Positions 8,631 through 16,383 of a stretch of 64,000 nucleotides of DNA are shown here, one piece after another. Within the stretch, counting starts at the first letter, position 1. Every line of letters begins with the position of its first letter. The stretch comes from Pseudomonas sp. LS-2 (GTDB lineage Bacteria > Pseudomonadota > Gammaproteobacteria > Pseudomonadales > Pseudomonadaceae): contig NZ_QXTJ01000026.1 of NCBI RefSeq assembly GCF_003605735.1, positions 327,512 through 391,511 of the forward strand. The letters run 5' to 3'. The notes beneath the pieces are model-generated. The model worked only from the letters and a program-made list of their open reading frames with translations, was not told where the DNA came from and did not search any database. Both the position numbers and the translations under genes were made by a program.

Positions 8631-8945
8631 ATGGACACTCAAGCGTTAAAAGAAGCCGCAATTGAACTGCGAAAACACCTTGAACTCTACAAAGAAAAAG
8701 AGTCGGCAGCACGCCTTTTATACGCAGAGATGGAAAATTTGATATCTGCAGCGGAGCGAGGCGAAATCAATACCCAAATTGAAGCAGGGGATATACCAGG
8801 GCATCGAATCATGGATGAATCAAACCTCAGAGGATACCGGGAGCTTTCGTCTGCTTACAGTAAATTTTATGTTGAACTTATTGATGGGCGTGATTCGGAC
8901 ACCTTCAAAACGATACAAAAGATCATGGAACAAGTCAGAGCTTGA
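8631..8945 (+). CDS. Putative immunity protein 2 (paralog, orphaned from its toxin)
   Basis: 104-aa paralog of the 7995-8309 protein starting MDTQALKEAAIELRKHLE. Shared motifs are NLISAAERGEI, DIPGHRIMDESNLR and YSKFYVELIDGR; divergence lies mainly in the first 30 residues and the C-terminal helix. The start at 8631 is chosen because both paralogs then have equal length and it sits 8 nt after the decayed toxin stop. The frame is also open to 8583, but that extension covers the toxin remnant. It probably protects against a related toxin variant carried by sibling strains. Confidence 0.7.
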   Translation: MDTQALKEAAIELRKHLELYKEKESAARLLYAEMENLISAAERGEINTQIEAGDIPGHRIMDESNLRGYRELSSAYSKFYVELIDGRDSDTFKTIQKIMEQVRA

Positions 8946-9306
8946 ATAAATCGGCGCGAGCAAAGGATGCTTTAGTTTTTTATCAAGCCGCAGCGTTGCG
9001 CTTGTAATAAATTCGTACTGCCATCTCGTTTCAAGAGTTATCTATTGCTCATAAGGCAAGGCCTAAACCCTCTCTATACCCTCCAATCATAGAACGCCTC
9101 TCGGCCATATGACTTGGGCCTACTAAGTATAGTAGAGGGGTGATCTTTAGCCATCGCAACGCTTCATAACCGCTACCCCGGGGCCGTATACATGCCCATA
9201 TGAAGCTCGGCCGGCTCAGACACCATAACCGATTCATTTACCTCTAATTAACTCGGCATGAGGACTGACCGTGTAGACTGCAATATTTTGAGACATTGGA
9301 ATCAGG
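8946..9306. other. Intergenic region before the helicase gene
   Basis: About 360 bp without a supportable gene. Short open frames on the minus strand have no RBS and no recognisable family. It presumably carries the helicase promoter, but I see no clear consensus. Confidence 0.35.
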
Positions 9307-12081
9307 ATGACAATGGAGTGGCGAGCATCTGCTTGGGGGCGAGTGCTGACAAAATCTGACCCATGGCGCCTATCCGTAGAAGACGACCAGCTCTTCTTGC
9401 GAGTTGGCGAAGAGGTCGTAGCGATACAACCCGACAATCTCCCCAAAGTCGAAGTCAATTGGGGTGTGTTATGGACAGATATCACTCTGTTCGAAACCCG
9501 CCAATTTCGTGTAGACGGGCTGCCCAACTCCAAAGCACCGGCACTGGTGCAGGAGTTAAGCCGCCTGCTTCTGATCACCCGCAGACGGCGATTCGGAGAG
9601 TGTTATACGGCAGTACGAGAGTGGCTGGACTTCGTTGCACGGGCGGTTGCGACGGCGGATTCTGAGCACCATTGGCTCACCCACGACATGCAGCAGACAT
9701 TGCTAGCGGCCAAGCCCCTCCTCAGTATTGATGACAAGGCGCTGGCGAAGCTCTTTCAAACCTCAGAGGTTCAATCCTCCCTTGAAGAGAGAGCGCTCGG
9801 TGTCCAGCAGGATCTAGATGAGTGGATGTGCGACTGGCCGGCGGCTTGGGCTCGCCGAAACGACGAGCATATGCTGAAAGAGCTCGATGCATGCAAAAAC
9901 CTGCTCGCCCGGGTAGAAAGTAAACCGCTTACGGACGAGCAATCTCGCGCCGTGATCTGCTTCGATAATCGCGTCCAGGTGATTGCCTCAGCGGGATCGG
10001 GCAAAACATCCACAATGGTCGCAAAGGCCATCTACGCCCTACACCGCAATCTGATGTCTCCCAACTCGATAGTCATGCTGGCGTTCAACAAGGATGCGGC
10101 TGGCGAACTCCAAGACCGAGTCGCCAAATCACTTGCTCGGCTTGAGATTCCAGACGTAGAGGTGCAAGCGAAGACCTTCCACTCCCTAGGCCTTTCCATC
10201 ATTGCTGAAGCAACCGGTCGTAAGCCTCATGTGCCTGATTGGGCGGTCGAAACCTTGCTAGGTCTTCAGAAACTCTTAACCATCGTCGACGACCTGAAGG
10301 ATGGATCCGAGGCGTTCAGAACTCAGTGGGATATGTTCAGATTGGTGCTTGGCCGAGACGTGCCGGCATCGGGAGAAGATCAGCTCTTTGAAGCCTGGGA
10401 CAAGGAAGGTCAAGGACGCTTAGTCTCATTGAACGGAGAACATGTTGCGAGCCAAGAGGAGCGAATTATCGCCAATTGGCTTTTTTACAACGGCATCGAG
10501 TATCAGTACGAGCGGCCTTATGAGCACGACACCGCGAACGTAACGCACCGCCAATACTTTCCGGATTTTTTCTATCCCGGCATCAATCTCTACCACGAGC
10601 ATTTCGCCTTGGACGCCTCAGGCAGGGCCCCAGAGCATTTCAAGGACTATCTCGAAGGAGTCACCTGGAAACGGGAAACCCACCGATCGCGCGGCACGCT
10701 TCTTATGGAGTCCACTTCGTACCAATTACAATCGGGGGGGATTTTCAGCCATCTAAGTAAAGAACTCACTTCTCGCGGACTGATCCTTGATCCCAATCCA
10801 GATCGGCCAATCCCTGCAAAGGGGATGGTACCTATGGAGGATGTGGATCTAATCAAGCTACTGCGCACATTCATCACTCACTTCAAGAGCAACAGCCTCA
10901 GCGTCGACGTACTGCATGAGCGACTCCGGGACTTGCCAGCTGGAGCATTCAAGTATCGTTTCGAAGCGTTTGTGGAGCTGGCAATTCCAGTCATCAACGG
11001 CTGGAACCTGGCCCTGTCGTTGGAGAAAGGAATCGATTTTGAAGACATGATCAATATGGCCGCTGAGAGGCTTGAGAAGGGGCATCCCTCCCCTTACAAC
11101 TTGGTTATGGCTGATGAGTATCAGGATGCGTCGAGGGCCCGCGCTCGGCTCTGCAGGGCTCTAGTCGCCGAACCCGGTCGCCACCTCTTCGCAGTGGGAG
11201 ATGACTGGCAATCCATCAACCGCTTCGCAGGCGCAGACATTTCGGTCATGACGGGCTTTATGGAGTGGTTTGGCCACGGCCAGGTATATCGCCTCGAGAC
11301 CACCTTTCGGTGCCCTCAAGAACTGTGTGATGTGTCCAGCCGCTTTGTCTCTAAAAATCCGGCACAGCTTGAAAAGCGCGTGTCCTCAGTAACGCCCCCA
11401 ATCGACCCTCCGATTCAAGCGTTTCAAGTTCCAGACAGGAATCAGATCCAAGGAGCGGTTAATCAATACCTGTCAGAACTTCACCGTCGCTTGGCCGACG
11501 GCGTGGTACCTGCTGGTAGGAGTGGGAAGGTCACGGTGTTCGTCTTGGGTAGGTACAAGAACGATCGGCAATACATACCCGAGAACTGGCAGCACCACTT
11601 CGGGGATCGAATCGAGGTTAAGTTCAAGACCATCCACACCTCCAAAGGTGATGAGGCCGAGTACGTGATCCTCCCTGGGATGGTTGCGCGAGGATTTCCC
11701 AGCGTCAAAGGCGATGACTCGGTGTTGGAGCTTGTAATGCCAGCGGGTGACACGTTCCAGCACAGTGAGGAGCGACGGCTTTTCTATGTAGCCCTTACCC
11801 GTGCTCGCCGTTCAGTAGCGATGTTCACAGTGATGGGGAAAAGCTCACCGTTCCTAGATGAAATGGTGAAAGAGGGTTCTGTCAAAGTCACCAGCATTCG
11901 CGGTGAGCCAATCAAGGAGGATCGATGCCCGGTCTGTAAGCGTGGAGTGATCGTCGCTCGCCAAGGGCCCTACGGCGAGTTTCGCTCGTGCTCGAGCTAC
12001 CCAATGTGTGGTCATAAGCCGAAGCAGCAGCGCAAGTATAGCGGCGTGCAACCCCGATCTTCAGACCGTGGGCCTTGGTGA
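9307..12081 (+). CDS. UvrD/HelD-like superfamily 1 helicase with nuclease-like insertion and C-terminal zinc ribbon
   Basis: 924-aa ATP-dependent 3'-5' DNA helicase candidate. All SF1A motifs are visible: ASAGSGKTSTMVAKA (Walker A, about 229), VMADEYQDASRARA (motif II, about 600), DDWQSINRFAGAD (III), TTFRCP (IV), KTIHTSKGDEAEYVIL (V) and FYVALTRARRSV (VI). Between motifs I and II lies NGIEYQYERPYE...QYFPDFFY...YHEHFALDASG...VTWKRETH, resembling a PD-(D/E)xK nuclease module found in some helicase IV relatives. The C-terminus has CPVCKRG....CSSYPMCG, a topoisomerase-type zinc ribbon. The N-terminal 200 aa match the HelD N-region in style. It is longer than E. coli HelD (684 aa). A repair or anti-mobile-element role is possible; not proven. 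Confidence 0.85.
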   Translation: MTMEWRASAWGRVLTKSDPWRLSVEDDQLFLRVGEEVVAIQPDNLPKVEVNWGVLWTDITLFETRQFRVDGLPNSKAPALVQELSRLLLITRRRRFGECYTAVREWLDFVARAVATADSEHHWLTHDMQQTLLAAKPLLSIDDKALAKLFQTSEVQSSLEERALGVQQDLDEWMCDWPAAWARRNDEHMLKELDACKNLLARVESKPLTDEQSRAVICFDNRVQVIASAGSGKTSTMVAKAIYALHRNLMSPNSIVMLAFNKDAAGELQDRVAKSLARLEIPDVEVQAKTFHSLGLSIIAEATGRKPHVPDWAVETLLGLQKLLTIVDDLKDGSEAFRTQWDMFRLVLGRDVPASGEDQLFEAWDKEGQGRLVSLNGEHVASQEERIIANWLFYNGIEYQYERPYEHDTANVTHRQYFPDFFYPGINLYHEHFALDASGRAPEHFKDYLEGVTWKRETHRSRGTLLMESTSYQLQSGGIFSHLSKELTSRGLILDPNPDRPIPAKGMVPMEDVDLIKLLRTFITHFKSNSLSVDVLHERLRDLPAGAFKYRFEAFVELAIPVINGWNLALSLEKGIDFEDMINMAAERLEKGHPSPYNLVMADEYQDASRARARLCRALVAEPGRHLFAVGDDWQSINRFAGADISVMTGFMEWFGHGQVYRLETTFRCPQELCDVSSRFVSKNPAQLEKRVSSVTPPIDPPIQAFQVPDRNQIQGAVNQYLSELHRRLADGVVPAGRSGKVTVFVLGRYKNDRQYIPENWQHHFGDRIEVKFKTIHTSKGDEAEYVILPGMVARGFPSVKGDDSVLELVMPAGDTFQHSEERRLFYVALTRARRSVAMFTVMGKSSPFLDEMVKEGSVKVTSIRGEPIKEDRCPVCKRGVIVARQGPYGEFRSCSSYPMCGHKPKQQRKYSGVQPRSSDRGPW

Positions 12082-12104
12082 GAGCGCGGCGGTTTTTTAT
12101 TACA

Positions 12105-12127
12105 AAAAAGCCGCTAATGGGCGGCTT
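12105..12127 (-). terminator. Rho-independent terminator candidate (minus orientation)
   Basis: Read on the minus strand, AGCCGC-CCATTA-GCGGCT is followed by TTTTTT. It lies 24 bp after the helicase stop, and the plus side also has a T-run just upstream, so it may act in both directions. A near-twin hairpin terminates the MvaT paralog at 15680-15702. Confidence 0.55.
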
Positions 12128-12130
12128 CAA

Positions 12131-12159
12131 CCCCCTTCTCTCGCGCCCAAGCGACAGCA
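12131..12159 (+). repeat. 29-bp exact copy of the histidine-phosphatase SPFSRAQAT segment
   Basis: Identical over 29 bp to 14084-14112, which encodes the conserved SPFSRAQAT motif of the phosphatase gene. Here it stands outside any gene, just after the helicase terminator and 126 bp before repeat copy B. It looks like the stump of a second phosphatase gene. Confidence 0.7.
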
Positions 12160-12284
12160 AACTGGTTAAATGGGATCGCTGAGCAAAGACATAACTCAAT
12201 CTCATCTGTCCCATGCTCGCCCTTGCCGCCTTAAGCCTATTGTGGTTTCCCCGGGCATTAGCCCCATCAGAGTCATGTCCCTGT

Positions 12285-12346
12285 AAGGGCGTGACCTTCG
12301 GCACGGCTGTCGTAAACCAAGCCGCCAGGGCGTCTCGGCCCTTCGG
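12285..12346 (+). repeat. Structured 62-bp repeat, copy B
   Basis: Best-formed copy of the repeat also found at 6176-6237 and 14637-14692, with a GCCC-TTC-GGGC hairpin and a CGGCT/AGCCG outer pairing. It sits about 200 bp downstream of the helicase gene. Same orientation as the other copies. Confidence 0.75.
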
Positions 12347-12416
12347 GCGTCCATCCTCACGCGCGTGTATTTGCTCGCGAACCTTTCAGCAATGCGAATC
12401 AGCATTGTCTGGCTGA

Positions 12417-12656
12417 TTACGCAGATGCTTCGGCTGACTGGGTGATCCTGCCAGCAGCAATGTCGTTCACGATAGTGCCTAGTCGGGCTTCCTCCCGGTG
12501 AAACATAGCGATCATACGATGCAGGGCTTGCGCGTCGGGCTCATTTCCCGCCTGGCTCAGCCTTTCAGCGATCCTCACTAGCTCAACTGCTGACCACTTT
12601 AAGTCCGCAGCAAGACCTTGCAGATCCCGGCGCAGGTTCTGGTTACTGCTCATCAT
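12417..12656 (-). CDS. Small hypothetical helical protein (79 aa)
   Basis: Unrecognised 79-aa protein, predicted all-helical and acidic, with a stretch of Leu/Ala heptads (LQGLAADLKWSAVELVRIAERL) suggesting a coiled coil or small dimer. GGAG lies 8 nt before the ATG at 12654-12656; a second ATG follows directly. Oriented opposite to the helicase. No function inferred. Confidence 0.6.
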   Translation of the reverse strand: MMSSNQNLRRDLQGLAADLKWSAVELVRIAERLSQAGNEPDAQALHRMIAMFHREEARLGTIVNDIAAGRITQSAEASA

Positions 12657-12727
12657 GCGAAAAGCTCCATTCTGTATCTCTATTCTTTATCGGTACTGCT
12701 TGCGCATTGCGCTGCGCTGTTCGCCGC

Positions 12728-13063
12728 TTACACCCCGGCACTTGGGCATGTCGACGTCTTACCCAACTCCTTAACCCATGCTTCGGTGTCTCTGTGTTCG
12801 ATGACATAGCTATACGCTGCATCCGCGTACTTCAGCATTTCATTCAGTTCTTCAACACTGATGATCTGTAGTCGGGCCAGTGCCATGGCGTGGCCGGTTA
12901 ACTCACCGTTCCAATGCTCGATGGCAAGCTCCCGACGACCTTCATGGTTGAGCAGCAAATTCCAAAGCTCCAGCTCTCGATCTCTGATGGCTTCCTCACT
13001 CGACCCACCACGCGCCTCAGTCAACTGCACGACACCACCACGATTGCGCGTACCAGCGCTCAC
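12728..13063 (-). CDS. Hypothetical protein (111 aa), downstream of an SOS-box candidate
   Basis: Unrecognised acidic helical protein with RDRELELWNLLLNHEGRRELAIEHWNGEL and a C-terminal ISVEELNEMLKYADAAYSYV helix. The start would be GTG at 13061-13063 within the 3' end of the upstream gene, a 47-bp overlap suggesting translational coupling. It is the second gene of a two-gene unit whose promoter region has a LexA-type palindrome. Possible DNA-damage-induced function; product class unknown. Confidence 0.55.
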   Translation of the reverse strand: MSAGTRNRGGVVQLTEARGGSSEEAIRDRELELWNLLLNHEGRRELAIEHWNGELTGHAMALARLQIISVEELNEMLKYADAAYSYVIEHRDTEAWVKELGKTSTCPSAGV

Positions 13064-13316
13064 CGTCGAACTCGATGCCGCTCAACGTGAAACCTTCGCG
13101 CGCCATCGCCGACACTGTGGCGTCGAAAAGCGCCGGCAAGAGCAGTCGGCCTGGACTGTGGGTTTGCTCGAGTGTCGCCACGTTTGAATGCCTGTTCAGA
13201 TGCTCGCAGACCCTGTTCGTGATGATGAGCTCCCCACGTAACGCAGTGGTGCGCTTTGCGGGCAGCATCTGGAGGGCTACGCCCTTGTTTCGGCGCGGTG
13301 TAATAACAAAATGCAT
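13017..13316 (-). CDS. Hypothetical SOS-regulated protein (99 aa)
   Basis: Begins MHFVITPRRNKGVAL at an ATG (13314-13316); an upstream TTG would add six residues. No known domain. The middle, RVCEHLNRHSNVATLEQTHSPGR, and the Trp-rich end GERWYAQSWWCRAVD suggest a compact folded protein. The LexA-like palindrome at 13337-13352 lies about 20 bp upstream, a position expected to block transcription. It is the first gene of a pair with 12728-13063. Confidence 0.55.
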   Translation of the reverse strand: MHFVITPRRNKGVALQMLPAKRTTALRGELIITNRVCEHLNRHSNVATLEQTHSPGRLLLPALFDATVSAMAREGFTLSGIEFDGERWYAQSWWCRAVD

Positions 13317-13336
13317 GGCTGTCGTGCGCCCCAATA

Positions 13337-13352
13337 CTGTATCTATATACAG
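13337..13352 (-). promoter_or_regulatory. LexA (SOS) box candidate
   Basis: CTGT-N8-ACAG with an AT-rich alternating centre (CTGTATATAGATACAG on the minus strand), flanked by TA on both sides. This agrees very well with the gamma-proteobacterial LexA consensus TACTG(TA)5CAGTA. It lies just upstream of the minus-strand gene pair and about 40 bp upstream of the plus-strand frame at 13393, so it could control both. Confidence 0.78.
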
Positions 13353-13392
13353 TTAACTAAACGGCGCCGCTTGGGTCAACGGTATATGAGGG

Positions 13393-13620
13393 ATGGCCGA
13401 CGAGTTGATCACACCTGCGATGTTGCGGCGAACCCTCCGTAGTTACTGGGACGACCTACGGCTAACGGTAGGAGCAGACACCTTTCAGGAGGTACTACTC
13501 GTAGAACAACGTCTCAATGGTCGCACTCGGGATTCAGACCGTTCACGGCCGATTCCCACCTCTCGCCACCGACATCGCCGAAGAGACTCCCGCCATCAAG
13601 GCGAGAAGAGGTTATGGTGA
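13393..13620 (+). CDS. Small hypothetical protein, possibly frameshifted
   Basis: The first 42 residues (ITPAMLRRTLRSYWDDLRLTVGADTFQEVLLVEQRL) look protein-like, but the last 33 are Arg/His/Ser-rich and look out of frame. In the +2 frame, 13517-13642 encodes a more natural tail (MVALGIQTVHGRFPPLATD). A single indel near 13510 would join them into one protein of about 82 aa. GAGGG directly abuts the ATG. It may share the LexA box upstream. Confidence 0.35.
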   Translation: MADELITPAMLRRTLRSYWDDLRLTVGADTFQEVLLVEQRLNGRTRDSDRSRPIPTSRHRHRRRDSRHQGEKRLW

Positions 13621-13664
13621 CACCCATTCCAGACCAAAATGACTGACGTGCCCGGAGGTGACAT

Positions 13665-13853
13665 ATGGGATGGTTTTTCAAGGACAAACGCCCGCAGTGG
13701 GTGCGAGACGAAGAGCGGAAATTCATCGAAGCTGCGAACTCTCTCAAGACACTGCACGTCACTCCAGAGGGTGGGATGCGGATTGATCCGGAAGAGCTTC
13801 GCGATCAGATCATCGAAGCTCGCGAGAAATACAAGGATCTCGTAACCCGATAG
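13665..13853 (+). CDS. Small hypothetical protein (62 aa)
   Basis: Charged 62-aa protein beginning MGWFFKDKRPQWVRDEERKF. GGAGG sits 6 nt before the ATG, a very good ribosome binding site, so translation is likely. The C-terminal half (DPEELRDQIIEAREKYKDLV) is a predicted amphipathic helix. No family recognised. It precedes the histidine phosphatase by 73 bp in the same direction. Confidence 0.6.
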   Translation: MGWFFKDKRPQWVRDEERKFIEAANSLKTLHVTPEGGMRIDPEELRDQIIEAREKYKDLVTR

Positions 13854-13926
13854 ATGCCTGAGCAGTGGCCTTAGCTACTGGGCACTGCTTTTCAGATTTG
13901 AAGCGAGCGTCACTGCTGGGGTGTCG

Positions 13927-14595
13927 ATGAAAATTGTGAGGTTGATTCGGCACGGTGAGAGTGCAGCAAACGCGGGTGCGGCGTCCCAGGATCACACAAG
14001 CATCCCCCTTACTGACAAGGGCGTGGAGCAAGCACGCCATGTAGCACTCTCGTTCGTCGAACCGCCTGAGCTGATCGTTGCATCCCCCTTCTCTCGCGCC
14101 CAAGCGACAGCAGCTTCGACAACCGAAGCGTTTCCGCTCGTACCTTTCAAGACTTGGCCGATACAAGAATTCACGTATCTTGAGCCAGCAAGGTGCGACA
14201 ACACTACTGTGGCCCAGCGCCGAAGCTGGGTGGACGAATATTGGGCTAAGGCCAATCCGGCCTATATCGATGGGTTAGGGGCCGAGTCTTTCGTCGAGTT
14301 TATGAGTCGCGCGCAATCGTTCCTAGCTCGTGTCGCTGAACACGCTGCGCAGAACATCGTGGTTTTTTCGCACGGCCAATTCATCAACGCTGTAGCTTGG
14401 TTGATCGCACATCAGCCAGCGGAAATCGATAATCAGGCAATGACGGATTGGCGTGAACACGAAATCGCAAATCACGTCCAAAACTGTGGCGGGTATGTGC
14501 TGACCCGCGAGCAAGGCGTTACCAGCTGGACAGTCATCAAAGCAGGAAGACGACATACTGAGTTCGCATACGCTCAAGCCGTATCGCCGGGTTAG
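13927..14595 (+). CDS. Histidine phosphatase family protein (phosphoglycerate-mutase fold)
   Basis: 222-aa branch-1 histidine phosphatase; substrate unknown. The N-terminal LIRHGESAAN holds the phospho-accepting His in RHG. SPFSRAQATA (about 55-64) is the second conserved block with the catalytic Arg, E of FTYLEP follows, and VVFSHGQFINA (about 145-155) carries the second catalytic His. ATG at 13927 is chosen over GTG at 13921 because MKIVRLIRHG matches the family start. A 29-bp piece of this gene recurs at 12131-12159, and repeat copy C follows about 40 bp after the stop. Confidence 0.85.
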   Translation: MKIVRLIRHGESAANAGAASQDHTSIPLTDKGVEQARHVALSFVEPPELIVASPFSRAQATAASTTEAFPLVPFKTWPIQEFTYLEPARCDNTTVAQRRSWVDEYWAKANPAYIDGLGAESFVEFMSRAQSFLARVAEHAAQNIVVFSHGQFINAVAWLIAHQPAEIDNQAMTDWREHEIANHVQNCGGYVLTREQGVTSWTVIKAGRRHTEFAYAQAVSPG

Positions 14596-14636
14596 CCGCG
14601 CCTCTCTTCAGTTGCCGGGCGCGGCTCTTCGAGCAC

Positions 14637-14692
14637 AGCTGCCGTGAACCAAGCCGCCCTCAGGGCGTCTCGGCCCTTCGGGCGCACATCTT
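14637..14692 (+). repeat. Structured repeat, copy C
   Basis: Third copy of the repeat seen at 6176 and 12285, sharing AACCAAGCCGCC and the GGCGTCTCGGCCCTTCGGGC core with a small insertion. It lies directly downstream of the histidine phosphatase. A strong hairpin (AGCCGCGCC / GGGCGCGGCT, 14594-14624) precedes it and may terminate the phosphatase transcript, though no T-run follows. Confidence 0.65.
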
Positions 14693-14887
14693 CGCGCCTG
14701 CGCGCTCCGCTTCCACGGGCTCCATCGTCATTCCAGGCTAGTCTTGCTCTTATGGATTTGAGCCCGACGATTGGGTCGAATGGCACAAACCAAGACCAAG
14801 CGGTGACCTCAGCTTCACGTCCGTGCTCCTGCTCGAGAAGTCGAGGTCGAGGTCGACTCGTCGAGGTTGTCTGTGGAGTTAGACCAG

Positions 14888-15478
14888 ATGCTACTACCAG
14901 ACTTTCAGAGGCTGTTCCTACTGGCGATCAAAGCCACCAGCACTACCTATGTGATGAAAGCGCTGGCACCGATCACACAGAGCACATCCTCCGGATATGT
15001 GGGTGAGCCACGCATTCTGGTCAAGAAAGACAGTGTCATGATCAATATCGGCGATGGTCTTCATGTCATCTTTGGCGAGCTGCGGGCGACCAAACTGCTG
15101 ATTCAAGCGATGCTTGAAATGAGTGATCCCCATGGCATTGATCTGCAACCCTTCCGCGAGGCAGCGGCCCAGGTGGGGCAGGCGAAAAACTACATGCTTA
15201 CGTATGAGCTCCAAAAGGCAAATCTCGCGAAACTCGTTGCAGACAAAGGTCTATGGGGACAGGTAAAGGCGAAATTCGAGACCAGTATTTCACTCGTGGG
15301 CAATTCAGCAGAAGTCGAAGAGTGGCGAGTGCTGCTTACCGATTGCACAGTTCAAGAGATCTCAGAAACTGTTCTGAAGCATGGTGATCATGCACATCGA
15401 CTTCGACTTTTTTCGCCAGCCTCAGGCTTCCTCTCAGAAGCTGAACACAATGAGGTTTACGTCAGGGTGATGGGCTAG
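14888..15478 (+). CDS. Hypothetical protein (196 aa)
   Basis: Unrecognised soluble, mainly helical protein with a central beta-rich section (RILVKKDSVMINIGDGLHVIFGELRA). ATG at 14888 is favoured by GGAG nine nt upstream; the frame also allows TTG at 14867 or GTG at 14873. No membrane segment or signal peptide. It is the last plus-strand gene of the accessory block and follows repeat copy C, so it may belong to the same cassette-like series. Function unknown. Confidence 0.6.
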   Translation: MLLPDFQRLFLLAIKATSTTYVMKALAPITQSTSSGYVGEPRILVKKDSVMINIGDGLHVIFGELRATKLLIQAMLEMSDPHGIDLQPFREAAAQVGQAKNYMLTYELQKANLAKLVADKGLWGQVKAKFETSISLVGNSAEVEEWRVLLTDCTVQEISETVLKHGDHAHRLRLFSPASGFLSEAEHNEVYVRVMG

Positions 15479-15679
15479 CCGCTGCCTCCGAAAGCTTAGA
15501 GTCAACGCCTTCCGAGCGTCCATCTCCACCTCTCCGGCCTACAGCTTCCTCGCTCCGCATGGCCGCCAAATACCTGATAGTTGCATCCATCAGAGCAGTG
15601 GCATCGGCTATCTCTGTCGAAACGTTCCAAGCCATAGTGGGCTCATTCTGAGTACACACAGCGCCCGCCAGCCCCTAGC

Positions 15680-15702
15680 AAAAAGCCGCCAATAGGCGGC
15701 TC
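15680..15702 (-). terminator. Rho-independent terminator of the MvaT-family gene
   Basis: On the minus strand AGCCGCC-TATT-GGCGGCT is followed by TTTTT, 17 bp after the stop codon of the MvaT paralog. Perfect 7-bp stem and tetraloop. Confidence 0.85.
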
Positions 15703-15718
15703 TTATATACTGCTTCGA

Positions 15719-16090
15719 TCACTGCGCGAGCCAGGACTCAACCTCATCACTACCATGCTCGGCCTTCCATGCCTTCAACGTCTTGTGATTCCCACCCTTG
15801 GTCTCAACGACCTCGCCATTGTGCGGGTTCTTGTAAACCTTCACCGAGCGCGCCCTACGAGTCGGCTTTTCAACGGCAGCCGGAGCGCCTTTCCGGTTTT
15901 TCCCACCTTGCGGATCCAGGATGTTGACCACGTCACGTAGACTGTAGCTGTACTCACCAAGGAGGTCGCGCAGTTTGGTTTCAAACTCAATTTCACGCTG
16001 CAAACCGGAGTCGTTTTTTAGCGTTTCCAGTTCAGCCATCTGAGCGGCGAGTTGTTGTTCAAGGGCACGAAATTCTGCAAGACGGGACAT
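15719..16090 (-). CDS. MvaT/MvaU-family H-NS-like nucleoid protein
   Basis: Xenogeneic-silencing protein of 123 aa that binds AT-rich DNA and oligomerises. Residues 1-60 (MSRLAEFRALEQQLAAQMAE and following LREL-type heptads) form the dimerisation coiled coil. A linker rich in Lys/Arg/Pro follows, then the C-terminal DNA-binding domain with VKVYKNPHNGEVVETKGGNHKTLKxWK, the signature of the family, including the AT-minor-groove contacting K-G-G-N loop. Normal length for the family. It has its own terminator. Several paralogs are usual in Pseudomonas; this one sits next to a laterally acquired block it may silence. Confidence 0.92.
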   Translation of the reverse strand: MSRLAEFRALEQQLAAQMAELETLKNDSGLQREIEFETKLRDLLGEYSYSLRDVVNILDPQGGKNRKGAPAAVEKPTRRARSVKVYKNPHNGEVVETKGGNHKTLKAWKAEHGSDEVESWLAQ

Positions 16091-16383
16091 TTGTAGCTCC
16101 TTCTGATCCTAATGATGATTTTTGCCATTCTAATGGTAGTTGAAGTCGCATTCCGGGTAACTCATACGGCATGAACTTTACTTCTTTACTTAAAGGCCCA
16201 GCCCCCTGCAAGTGTACTTATATTTCTGGATTGGCTCGTGCTCCCCAGAGTTCAAGGCTTCTCGCGCTGACCTGATCCACTGATTGTGACCCCCCTTCAG
16301 TGCAAGGTAGGACATCGGCGGTCGACCTCACATCAAACCAATGAATTCGGCCTAGCGGTCACATCGATGTGCTAGAAGCTAGA

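Noticed and set aside
6176..14692. Interpretation of repeats A-C as integron attC sites
   Set aside because: They lack a paired RYYYAAC/GTTRRRY core layout, no integrase gene is present, and intervening genes lie on both strands.
15462..15659. Minus-strand frame of 65 codons upstream of the MvaT terminator
   Set aside because: Starts at GTG without ribosome site, and its tail overlaps the end of the 14888-15478 gene; plausible-looking but unsupported.
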